Below are positions 56,929 to 64,000 of a DNA stretch of 64,000 nucleotides, in pieces. The DNA comes from an uncultured Clostridia bacterium (GTDB lineage: Bacteria; Bacillota; Clostridia; Christensenellales; Aristaeellaceae). Within the stretch, counting starts at the first letter, position 1. Each line of letters starts with the position of its first letter. The translations under genes were made by a program, and so were the position numbers. Below the pieces are notes generated by a model that searched no databases, was not told the origin of the DNA, and saw nothing but the letters and a program-made list of their open reading frames with translations. The stretch is from assembly GCA_934615235.1 (NCBI GenBank), contig CAKTTL010000002.1:7210-71209 (forward strand). Reading direction: 5' to 3'.

Positions 56929-57852
56929 ATGCAAAAAACAAATGCCGCAAAAAGAAGAGCGATCGCGCGCTCAAACCAAAACTGGCAGCTTCATGTGATG
57001 CTTATTCTGCCGCTTCTGGCGTTGCTGGTTTATAATTACCTGCCGATGGCAGGCATTGTAATGGCGTTTCAGAATTATAAGCCTGCGCTGGGTTTTGCAG
57101 GCTCAAAATGGGTAGGGCTTAAAAATTTCCAGCTGCTGTATAACCTGCAGGGTTTTCGCTATGCGGTTCGCAACAGCTTTGTGATTGCCTTGGGCAAAAT
57201 TGTGCTCAACCTGATCGTGCCGGTAACGTTTGCGCTGATGTTGAATGAAATGCGCAATGCGCATGTAAAAAAGGTCGTGCAGACGGTCGTTTATATGCCG
57301 CATTTTATCTCCTGGGTATTGCTTGCCAGTATTGTTATCCGTTTGCTTTCCGTAAACGGATTGGTGAATAAAGGAATTGTGGCGCTCGGCGGCAGCGCGC
57401 AGACGTTCCTTGCGAGCAAAAAAGCTTTTCAGCCCATTATTCTGATAACCGACGTCTGGAAGGAGTTTGGATACGGAACCATCATCTATCTTGCCGCGAT
57501 GGCAGGGGTGGATGCGAGCCTGTACGAAGCGGCGGCTATTGACGGCGCAGGCTATTGGAAGCGAATGATTCATGTGACGCTGCCCGCTATCGCGCCGACA
57601 ATCGTGTTGATGGGAACCATGGCGCTTGGGCGCGTGCTGGACGCGGGCTTTGATCAGATTTTCAATTTGTATTCTCCCGCCGTATACGAGACGGCAGATA
57701 TTATAGATACGTTTGTTTATCGCATGGCCTTTAACAATATGCAGTACAGCGTTTCCACCGCCGCAGGACTTTTCAAGAATGTAATTTCCTGTGTTCTTAT
57801 CCTTGTGTCTTACCGGCTGGCTTATAAGTTTACCGGGTATCGTACGTTCTGA
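56929..57852 (+). CDS. ABC permease, LplB type, system 2
   Basis: 307 residues from the ATG at 56929 (AAGGAG upstream; the open frame extends back into the binding protein but without a start signal). Six membrane segments, EAA loop EAAAIDGAGYWKRMIHVTLPAIAPTI. Close to the system 1 permease (MAGIVMAFQNYKPALGFAGSKWVGLKNFQ against its counterpart). Confidence 0.92.
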   Translation: MQKTNAAKRRAIARSNQNWQLHVMLILPLLALLVYNYLPMAGIVMAFQNYKPALGFAGSKWVGLKNFQLLYNLQGFRYAVRNSFVIALGKIVLNLIVPVTFALMLNEMRNAHVKKVVQTVVYMPHFISWVLLASIVIRLLSVNGLVNKGIVALGGSAQTFLASKKAFQPIILITDVWKEFGYGTIIYLAAMAGVDASLYEAAAIDGAGYWKRMIHVTLPAIAPTIVLMGTMALGRVLDAGFDQIFNLYSPAVYETADIIDTFVYRMAFNNMQYSVSTAAGLFKNVISCVLILVSYRLAYKFTGYRTF

Positions 57853-57872
57853 AAGAGGGGGGGCAGAAAGAA

Positions 57873-58754
57873 ATGGAATTGGGCGCTTCGAGAAGCCGCA
57901 AGGCGTTTGTGGTTTTCAATTATATTTTTTGCGTGCTCGTCGGTTTTCTGTGCCTCGCACCGGTAATTCATGTGCTAGCGCTGTCGCTCAGCGCGAAGGA
58001 ACAGGTGATCGCAGGCAATGTGACGCTTTGGCCTAAAGGCCTTACGCTGGATAATTATCGCTATGTGGCAAGGGATTATCAGTTTTACAGCGCGTTCTTT
58101 GTCTCAATCAAGCGGACGGCGCTGGCGCTTGTGGTGGTAATGGCAATGACGATTCTTGCGGCATATCCGCTATCCATGACGCGCCAGCAGTTCAAGCCGC
58201 GTCGTGTATACATCTGGCTGTTTGTGATTCCGATGATTTTCAGCGGCGGCTTAATTCCGACGTATCTCGCCGTGACGAAAACCGGCCTGATCAACAGCAT
58301 TTGGGCGCTGATTCTGCCGGTCGCCGTTCCGGTTTATAACGTGATTTTGCTGCAAAACTTCATGAAGGCGCTTCCGGATGCGATTACGGAAGCTGCGCAT
58401 ATTGACGGTGCGGATCATTTCACAACGTTGGGCAAGGTGATTCTGCCGCTGTGCCTGCCGTCGCTGGCAACGTTGTCGTTGTTTGTGGCCGTCGGCCATT
58501 GGAATGCGTGGTACGATGGGATGCTCTATATCAACGATAACCTGAAGTTCCCGCTGCAGACGTACCTGCGCACCGTAGTAGTGCAAGTCAATCTTGATCA
58601 GATTAACGATTTAAACACGCTCAGCAACCGCGTTGCGACGGTGGCGGCGGACTCTGCAAAGGTCTTCCTTGCGCTGGTTCCCATGTTGATCGTCTATCCG
58701 TTTGCACAGAAGTATTTTATTCACGGCATTGTGCAGGGAAGCGTGAAGGAATAG
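57873..58754 (+). CDS. ABC permease, LplC type, system 2
   Basis: 293 residues, six membrane segments, EAA loop TEAAHIDGADHFTTLGKVILPLCLPSL; ends FAQKYFIHGIVQGSVKE like system 1. Last gene of the system 2 transporter operon; no ATPase gene follows, again implying a shared MsmX-type ATPase. Confidence 0.92.
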   Translation: MELGASRSRKAFVVFNYIFCVLVGFLCLAPVIHVLALSLSAKEQVIAGNVTLWPKGLTLDNYRYVARDYQFYSAFFVSIKRTALALVVVMAMTILAAYPLSMTRQQFKPRRVYIWLFVIPMIFSGGLIPTYLAVTKTGLINSIWALILPVAVPVYNVILLQNFMKALPDAITEAAHIDGADHFTTLGKVILPLCLPSLATLSLFVAVGHWNAWYDGMLYINDNLKFPLQTYLRTVVVQVNLDQINDLNTLSNRVATVAADSAKVFLALVPMLIVYPFAQKYFIHGIVQGSVKE

Positions 58755-58781
58755 TCGCCTGTCGCTGGTACAAAATGAATT

Positions 58782-58810
58782 AAGCAAGCCGAGGTTCGGC
58801 TTGCTTTTTT
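58782..58810 (+). terminator. Terminator of the system 2 transporter operon
   Basis: AAGCAAGCCGA / TCGGCTTGCTT stem, 3-nt loop, followed by Ts. Confidence 0.92.
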
Positions 58811-59064
58811 GCAGGCGCTGGAAGCAAAATGAACTATAAGAATTATTTGCGCTAAATTGAAATATAATGCTCATACTTGCGGCGTCGGCGGCGTTTTTGC
58901 CGTCATGTTAGCGGCAGCGGCTGCGCAGGAGCGTTCGTCAACGGCGGGTACCGCCGCGGTCGTGCTGTCGTTGATTGTGTCGCTGAGCGTGAACATCGCT
59001 GCCGGAGCAAGGGCGAGGCACCGTCCTTCCTCCGGCGCTTGCGCCGGAATTCTGCCGGATATCC
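58811..59064. other. Spacer without supported gene
   Basis: A TATAAT at 58863-58868 without a good -35 is followed by open frames on both strands, none with a ribosome-binding site or recognisable product. Probably non-coding or a decayed gene between convergent units. Confidence 0.5.
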
Positions 59065-61695
59065 TCAACTTTCCAGACTCAGCTCGTAGGTGCACAGATA
59101 GAACAGGAACGAGGTCATCTGATAGCGGCTGATGCGGGTGTCGGCAGCGTCCAGCAGCTCTGGCAGGTCGCTGTCTCGCGTAGTGATGTCTTCCTGATTG
59201 CACCAGAGCATGGCGCGGATGGTTTCGATGCTGAGCTGCGGTTCGGCCTGAATCGTTTCCAGAAGCAGTGCCCGGTCTACGGCCGTGTCGACGCCGGCCA
59301 TGGCCGCATAGCGATAGATCAGCACGCATGCGGTTTGGTAGTCCACTTTATCCGTGCAATCCGTACATGGATCGTCCTGCTGGAGCAGCCCTGTCTGCCA
59401 GGCCCAGCATATGGCGCTGTAATAGGAGCTGGCGGCGTTAAAGTCCTCGTTTTCAGAATCGGGCGGCAGGGCGAAGTCGTTCGTTTCAGGGCGTCCGGCG
59501 ATCCGGTAGAGTACATCCGCAAATTCACCCAACTTCGCCGTGGCCTTTCCGCCGAAGGTATCCGGAGCCTCCGGGTCCACATACCCGTTGCGGTACATAT
59601 ACAGGACGCTGGCCTGATTGAAGATGCTCTTGATGTCTGTAAATACTATGGTGTCCTCCAGACTTCCGCCGCTTGGCTGCTTGTCGAAGACGTGGGCATA
59701 GTAATCGCTGTTGACAATATTTTGGGAGAGCTGGAATTTGTTTTCCACATAGAGCCGGTACGTATCGATCGTTTCATCGGAGACGATGACGTCCGCGCGC
59801 GCGGGGATGACGGTTTCTGTTCCGGCGTCATAACGGAAGTTTTTTGTCAGAAAAGATTTGTCCGACAGCACCGCCATATGGATGCCGCTGGATAATATGT
59901 CGGTGCCTGCCAGCAGGCGCGAGTCATAGTCTACGCCGAACAGGTTCAGAAGCGTCGGCAAAATGTCGGCTGTTGAGCAGTATTCATCTACCACAATATT
60001 CTCCGGAAGCCCGGGAACGTAGCAGATGAAGCTGTTGAGGTATTTTTCAAAGGTGGCGTCCAGCGTTTGACCGGCCAGTTCGTTGTATTCCGCTTCTGTC
60101 AGGCCGTAGGGATAATGATCGTTGGTCAGAACGATGCAGGTTTTTTCGGCGATTCCCGCCGCTTCCAGCCGCTGCGTCAGGTATTCCAGCGCGTACTCCA
60201 GCTCCAGATTGCAGGCGATATACGCCTTGACTGGCTCGGAAGCAGGCAGATTCTTCACCGCATCTTTGTTCTTGGCGCTCATGGCGTTATGCCAGTTGTA
60301 CTGGTAATGGCCGCTGAAGGTCATGTAATAGGCGTGAAAGGGCGTTTCGCTTTCGATATAGTCGTCTACGGAGGCCTGCATCATCTCCAGATCGGACGAA
60401 GGCCAGTCGATTTTCATATCCAGACCGGAATCCGCTGCTTGAAAGGTGTAGCCCATATTGGCGTGCGTGATGTTCCGGTTGTAAAAATCCCCGATGTAAT
60501 CGTGATAGGCCCAGGTTTGATATCCCATGTCCCTGAGCGCGTTGCCCAGGCAGAACGGGAGATAATTGGCGCCCGCCACGTTGAAGCTGGAATCGGTTTT
60601 GGTACGGGACATATCCGGATACAGCCCCATGCACAGGGTGTACTCGCCGTTGGTGGTGACAGACTGGAAGGTGCCGTAGTAATTTTCGAAGAGGATGCCC
60701 GTACGCGTCATCTTGTAGAGCGTAGGCGTCAGCTCTTCGCTGATGAACCAGGGGCAGAAACTTTCAGCGCAGATCGTGATCAGATTATAGCCCTCCAAAA
60801 GAGCGGTGTAGTTATTTTTGCGGGTAGGGATCACGTTTGCCAGATACTGATCCGTGTTTTTCAGGATTTCGCTGTCGGTGCTGTCCGCCAAATCGGTAAA
60901 GGAAATGTCTTCAATCACATTATAGGAATTGCTGCTGTAGGTTCTCGGACTGCCGCTTGTACCCAGAGACGACGGAGTAATGATGGTGCTGTTCCGGCTG
61001 CCGAAAAGCATATAGCGAAGCTCCTGCACCGTGGTAGCCAGCATGCCGACCTTTTTATAGCTGCTGTCGGTGGAGGTATTCACGTTGAGAAAGGTGTGGT
61101 ACACGGAAAGGGGCGTGTTCCGGCCGGAAAGAATGAGCCCCGCAGTCAGGGCCAGCAGGGTCAGCAAAGCGGCAAGGGATGCAATTGCCTGCTTCCAATG
61201 GAGCCGGATTTTCAGCGCGCCTGCCCTGCGCAGCTTAAGGCAGACGATCATCACGGGCAGCGGCGCCAACAGCAGAAGGATTGACGGCAGGTTCCTGACG
61301 ACGCTGTAGAGGAGCTGAGAAGCAAAATTGACGATAACATTTCCGCCCATGCTGATCTGATTGATGGGCATGAAGTTTCCGAATATAGCCTGATAGACCA
61401 GCTGCACCTCGGCAAACAGAACCTGCGCCGCCACCAGAAGGAATCCTGCGAACTGACGCAGGATTCTGGGCAGACACGAGACAAGCAGCGAACTGAGCGC
61501 GCCGCCCAGCAGGCCAAACAGGAGCAGGTAGACCGCATAACGATCCAGCGAGCGGTATACGCAAAGGTGAAGACAAAGCTCCACGTAGACGCCGGCGGAG
61601 CAGAAAAGAAGCAGGTTGTCGCGCCATGTTTTCCAAAGGCAGCGGGGCGACGTCGTATTCAAGGCGGAAGCATCGCCGGAGTTGACTTTGAACAT
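59065..61695 (-). CDS. LtaS-type membrane sulfatase/phosphoglycerol transferase with SLH-like C-terminal repeats
   Basis: 876 residues. Residues 1-190 hold about five membrane spans. An extracellular alkaline-phosphatase-fold domain follows (about 300-620): NLITICAESFCPWFI, the catalytic Thr region SVTTNGEYTLCMGL, and metal site LTNDHYPYGL, as in lipoteichoic acid synthase and related phosphoglycerol transferases. The last 180 residues contain three stretches resembling S-layer homology repeats (TIVFTDIKSIFNQASVLYM..GYVDP, SSYYSAICWAWQTGLL, and the end). It would transfer phosphoglycerol or similar to a wall or membrane glycan, with the tail tying it to the wall. Degenerate SLH similarity is my main uncertainty. 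Confidence 0.82.
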   Translation of the reverse strand: MFKVNSGDASALNTTSPRCLWKTWRDNLLLFCSAGVYVELCLHLCVYRSLDRYAVYLLLFGLLGGALSSLLVSCLPRILRQFAGFLLVAAQVLFAEVQLVYQAIFGNFMPINQISMGGNVIVNFASQLLYSVVRNLPSILLLLAPLPVMIVCLKLRRAGALKIRLHWKQAIASLAALLTLLALTAGLILSGRNTPLSVYHTFLNVNTSTDSSYKKVGMLATTVQELRYMLFGSRNSTIITPSSLGTSGSPRTYSSNSYNVIEDISFTDLADSTDSEILKNTDQYLANVIPTRKNNYTALLEGYNLITICAESFCPWFISEELTPTLYKMTRTGILFENYYGTFQSVTTNGEYTLCMGLYPDMSRTKTDSSFNVAGANYLPFCLGNALRDMGYQTWAYHDYIGDFYNRNITHANMGYTFQAADSGLDMKIDWPSSDLEMMQASVDDYIESETPFHAYYMTFSGHYQYNWHNAMSAKNKDAVKNLPASEPVKAYIACNLELEYALEYLTQRLEAAGIAEKTCIVLTNDHYPYGLTEAEYNELAGQTLDATFEKYLNSFICYVPGLPENIVVDEYCSTADILPTLLNLFGVDYDSRLLAGTDILSSGIHMAVLSDKSFLTKNFRYDAGTETVIPARADVIVSDETIDTYRLYVENKFQLSQNIVNSDYYAHVFDKQPSGGSLEDTIVFTDIKSIFNQASVLYMYRNGYVDPEAPDTFGGKATAKLGEFADVLYRIAGRPETNDFALPPDSENEDFNAASSYYSAICWAWQTGLLQQDDPCTDCTDKVDYQTACVLIYRYAAMAGVDTAVDRALLLETIQAEPQLSIETIRAMLWCNQEDITTRDSDLPELLDAADTRISRYQMTSFLFYLCTYELSLES

Positions 61696-62135
61696 ATCGT
61701 TTTCTCCAAATCAAGATTATTGCAAAGAAAAACAGACTCGTATAATTGTCTGTATATTTGCAGAAGCATATCATAGAGAAAATATCGGCAACAGTCAACG
61801 CCTCTGAGAAAAATTTTTTGAAAAAATTTATGGGCGATGTACGTGAAAAGGATCGAAAACAGTGCGTTTGTGCGTTCTGCTGTCCTTCTGAGAAGCGATT
61901 CTATCGCGATGAAAAGTGCTGGCGTCGTATCGGCGGAATGGTTATGATCCTATTTGGGAATCTGTTCATGACGCAGTGCTGGATCGCCGGTCGATATCAG
62001 TTCCGCTGTGTATGAGGTGGCGCAGAAGCGCCCAGAGATTTCCACGCGGGAAGCCAGCGCTTCGGGCTGGTGACGGTCGCGTCCCTGACTGCCATCACCA
62101 GCAGCCTGCTGCTAACAAGAAAAAAGAAATAAATA
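61696..62135. other. Spacer with a possible relic of a membrane-anchored tail
   Basis: No intact gene. A short open stretch ending at about 62131 codes for a hydrophobic segment followed by RKKK and stop (FGLVTVASLTAITSSLL, then LTRKKK), which looks like the last residues of a surface or membrane protein whose front has decayed. Confidence 0.35.
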
Positions 62136-62178
62136 AATCCGCCACTCAATTCCACTTGGGAAAGAAGGGCGGATTTTC
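62136..62178. terminator. Bidirectional hairpin before DUF1003 gene end
   Basis: AAATCCGCC (62136-62144) with GGCGGATTT (62169-62177), about a 24-nt loop, Ts on both sides. Confidence 0.65.
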
Positions 62179-62191
62179 GCATTCTGTTGTT

Positions 62192-62728
62192 TCAGCTCTT
62201 TTTCGGTTCATTCGATGCAGCGTCTGCGGCAGCTTCGCTGTTCTGCTGATTCCACTGCTTTTCCAGCGCCGACTGTTTGGCGAGGATCGCGTTGACCTTG
62301 TCGTAGAGATCTTCGATCATGATCTCGGTTTTCAGGTTGACCTTGTAGTCGTTTTCGGCGCGGCGGCGATCCTTTTCCTCCTGCCGGTTCTGGCTCATCA
62401 TGATCAGCGGCGCTTGAATGGCCGCGATGCAGGACAGCACCAGGTTCAGCAGGATGAACGGATACGGGTCGAACGCCCGGGCGGCTAACGCCGTATTTAT
62501 GACCATCCACAGCACCAGCCCGCCGGTGAACGAGAAAATGAACGCCCAGCTGCCGGCAAACTTGGCGATCGCGTCCGCTGCCCGCTGGCCAAAGTTATAT
62601 TTTTCCTTTTCTTCGGCTGGATTGACGGACACCCGACTGTCTGCCAGCAGCGCCAGCACCTCTTCGTCCGTCATATCCTTCTGAATATCCCGAAGCACTT
62701 CCTTGAGCAGCTTTCGATTTTCCTTCAT
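62192..62728 (-). CDS. DUF1003 membrane protein
   Basis: 178 residues. Two membrane spans with the family signature GSWAFIFSFTGGLVLWMVINT and DPYPFILLNLVLSCIAAIQAPLIMMSQNRQEEKDR; the C-terminal part is a helical, charged tail. Function unknown. It stands first in a small cluster of stress-like genes on the same strand (DUF4177-like, Hsp20, HdeD-like). Confidence 0.88.
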   Translation of the reverse strand: MKENRKLLKEVLRDIQKDMTDEEVLALLADSRVSVNPAEEKEKYNFGQRAADAIAKFAGSWAFIFSFTGGLVLWMVINTALAARAFDPYPFILLNLVLSCIAAIQAPLIMMSQNRQEEKDRRRAENDYKVNLKTEIMIEDLYDKVNAILAKQSALEKQWNQQNSEAAADAASNEPKKS

Positions 62729-62766
62729 GGTTTTCTCCGTCCTTTACAGTTTAGCAGGTTTCCTGC

Positions 62767-62946
62767 TTATTTGGCAGCATCGTTCTCATTCCTGCGGAAC
62801 ACCAGAATCGCTTTGGCGGAGAGCGTAACGGAAAAGGTTACCAGCTCCCAGCCCACGCGCGCCATTTCGTTCGCCTTTTCTTCAATCGCCGCCGCCATTT
62901 TCGCCGCCCTGGGTTGATAGGGCAGTACGATCGTTTTGTAGATCAT
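62767..62946 (-). CDS. Small DUF4177-like protein
   Basis: 59 residues from the ATG at 62946 (GAGGT upstream). MIYKTIVLPYQPRAAKMAAAIEEKANEMARVGWELVTFS resembles the beta-alpha-beta fold of DUF4177 (YK..V..., GWEL). No function known. Confidence 0.6.
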   Translation of the reverse strand: MIYKTIVLPYQPRAAKMAAAIEEKANEMARVGWELVTFSVTLSAKAILVFRRNENDAAK

Positions 62947-63050
62947 AAAAATACCTCGCTTCAAAGAATATTTCTGTATATACTCAGCATAGCCTGCGAA
63001 TGTCAGGAATGGCCTTCAGCTTCCGTCATGTTTTCGTCAAGCTCGTTTAT

Positions 63051-63089
63051 AAAAAACCCCGCCGTCTGCGGGGAGTGCAAGACGGCGGG
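63051..63089 (-). terminator. Terminator of hsp20
   Basis: On the minus strand CCCGCCGTC and GACGGCGGG stem, then a T-run. Confidence 0.88.
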
Positions 63090-63102
63090 CAGCAAAATCA
63101 GG

Positions 63103-63537
63103 TTATTCAATCGCAATTTTGCTTTCAGAAGGAAGCTTCCTGGCGTCCTCCTTCGGCAGGACGACGGTTAGCACGCCGGATTCGTACTTCGCCTTTACGT
63201 CCTCAGGCTTCACGTCGCCGACGTAGAAGCTGCGGGTGCATACGCCGGAATAGCGCTCCTGGCGCAGCATGCGCCCTTTCTTATCCTTTTCATCCTTGTC
63301 CAGCCCCTTCTGGGCGCCGATGGTCAAGTAGCCATCCTTCACGTCCAGGCTGATTTCTTCCTTCTTGAAGCCGGGCAGCTCCACGGACAGCTTGTACTCC
63401 TTGTCGTTCTCGTGAATGTCGGTCTTCATCAGGTTGCGGGCGTGCTTGCCGAAGAGTGGGTTGCGCTCGTCAAAGAAGTCGCGATCGAAGAATTCATCCA
63501 TCATATTTTCACCGAAAATGCTGGGAAGCATAGTCAT
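63103..63537 (-). CDS. Hsp20/alpha-crystallin small heat-shock protein
   Basis: 144 residues from the ATG at 63537 (GGAGGGGG upstream). Alpha-crystallin domain from about residue 40: DIHENDKEYKLSVELPGFKKEEISLDV, ERYSGVCTRSFYVGDV, and the signature YESGVLTVVLPK. It holds unfolding proteins in a refoldable state. The ATT-CAAATTTG-AAT palindrome 14 bp upstream may be its operator. Confidence 0.93.
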   Translation of the reverse strand: MTMLPSIFGENMMDEFFDRDFFDERNPLFGKHARNLMKTDIHENDKEYKLSVELPGFKKEEISLDVKDGYLTIGAQKGLDKDEKDKKGRMLRQERYSGVCTRSFYVGDVKPEDVKAKYESGVLTVVLPKEDARKLPSESKIAIE

Positions 63538-63550
63538 AGTAACCCCCTCC

Positions 63551-63564
63551 ATTCAAATTTGAAT
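63551..63564. promoter_or_regulatory. 14-bp perfect palindrome upstream of hsp20
   Basis: ATTCAAATTTGAAT. It is not a CIRCE element; a dedicated repressor site or chance AT-rich palindrome are both possible. Confidence 0.4.
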
Positions 63565-63667
63565 AATTGTCAGTTGCGAGAAATTGGCTGCAAGAAATCG
63601 TTTCATCTATCGTAAATCCGGCGGCGCGGCCGCGGCTGCCGGAGGAATTTTTATACGGCGTTTCTTT

Positions 63668-64000
63668 TTACAGCTTCGTTCTGGAGATGCAGCCGTAGAA
63701 GATGGCGCTCACGCCCTCCAGCAGGAAGACCAGTCCTACCGTCACGCCCACGGCGGCAACGCTGACCCAGGGATCCATCATGCAGACGAAGCCTGCCGCC
63801 ATCAGGATAATGCCCAGCGCCAGCACCCAACCCCAGGCGCGCACGCCCAAAGCCTTCAGATCAAACGCGCTGACGAACCGGGAAACGCCGGAAAACAGCA
63901 GCCACGCCGTAAACAGGAAAGGTAGCGACATCAGCGTAAACCACTGATTCAGCAGCAGGAACAGCGACAGAATGACCGTCAGCACGCCGTCCAGCAGCAG
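63668..64000 (-). CDS. HdeD-like (DUF308) membrane protein, start outside window
   Basis: The C-terminal 110 residues are visible; the open frame runs through the window edge (LLLDGVLTVILSLFLLL...). At least four membrane spans with the DUF308 pattern of paired helices: FLFTAWLLFSGVSRFVSAF, GWVLALGIILMAAGFV, SVAAVGVTVGLVFLLEGVSAI. Function in other bacteria relates to acid or envelope stress for HdeD, but DUF308 members are diverse. Confidence 0.85.
   Translation of the reverse strand: MLLDGVLTVILSLFLLLNQWFTLMSLPFLFTAWLLFSGVSRFVSAFDLKALGVRAWGWVLALGIILMAAGFVCMMDPWVSVAAVGVTVGLVFLLEGVSAIFYGCISRTKL

Noticed and set aside
58857..59329. Overlapping frames on both strands between system 2 and the LtaS-like gene
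   Set aside because: One overlaps the LtaS-like gene in another frame, the other lacks a ribosome-binding site; alanine-rich low complexity.
61916..62488. 190-codon plus-strand frame crossing the DUF1003 gene
   Set aside because: Most of it is antisense to the DUF1003 gene, which has clear family motifs.

Overview
The window reads as chromosome of an anaerobic, probably spore-forming member of the Clostridia. The evidence is yabP-yabQ-divIC, a SpoVT-like gene behind a sigma-G-type promoter, gyrB/gyrA preceded by a RemB (DUF370) gene, YesM/YesN two-component systems, MsmX-dependent sugar transporters without their own ATPase, and two glycyl radical enzymes with radical-SAM activases. Most of the sequence is GC-rich. 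The stretch from about 37 to 48.5 kb is visibly AT-richer. The genus cannot be named from the sequence.

Layout. 0-1.6 kb: ECF importer (ATPase cut by the window edge, EcfT, MptD-like S component), divergent from an AraC regulator. 3-5.7 kb: cytosine permease and cytosine deaminase (codBA) behind a leader that folds as a PyrR-type attenuator. 5.8-8.8 kb: three tandem M42 aminopeptidases. 9-11 kb: M23 peptidase and RsmF-like rRNA methyltransferase, then a three-unit tandem repeat carrying terminator hairpins. 11.4-13.4 kb: yabP-yabQ-divIC-ppx. 13.4-18.5 kb: nucleotidyltransferase, rpiB, GH105 unsaturated uronyl hydrolase, and uxuA with a GntR regulator behind a UxuR-like operator (pectin/uronate use). 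18.5-24.7 kb: zinc-ribbon protein, gyrA, gyrB, remB-like gene, YczE-like membrane protein. 24.9-28.5 kb: xpaC-telA-lemA-TPM membrane/stress operon. 28.6-29 kb: three tRNAs. 29-32 kb: copper efflux (csoR, copA with a nested copZ-like start). 32-37 kb: a patch of accessory or decayed DNA: truncated spoVT-like gene and a second relic of its tail, Fic protein, DUF4143 ATPase, and an IS256-family element with a nonsense mutation.

37.4-58.8 kb holds two successive, paralogous catabolic systems. System 1: YesN/YesM, solute-binding protein, two permeases, SDR dehydrogenase, glycyl radical enzyme and its activase. System 2: AraC regulator, glycyl radical enzyme, activase, YesN/YesM, solute-binding protein, two permeases. 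The parts suggest sensing of an extracellular carbohydrate-like compound, uptake, and oxygen-sensitive radical chemistry. The substrates are unknown, and the system-2 enzyme lacks the usual Cys-x-Glu active-site glutamate. This pair is the best candidate for an undescribed system.

59-64 kb: an LtaS-type polyglycerol-phosphate synthase/sulfatase with a C-terminal tail resembling SLH repeats, DUF1003 and DUF4177-like proteins, Hsp20, and an HdeD-like protein cut by the window edge.

A roughly 160-bp MITE-like element, with inverted ends and flanking TA dinucleotides, occurs three times intact (1.8, 16.3, 34.0 kb), once internally deleted (15.0 kb) and once as a fragment (19.0 kb). No source transposase is visible here.
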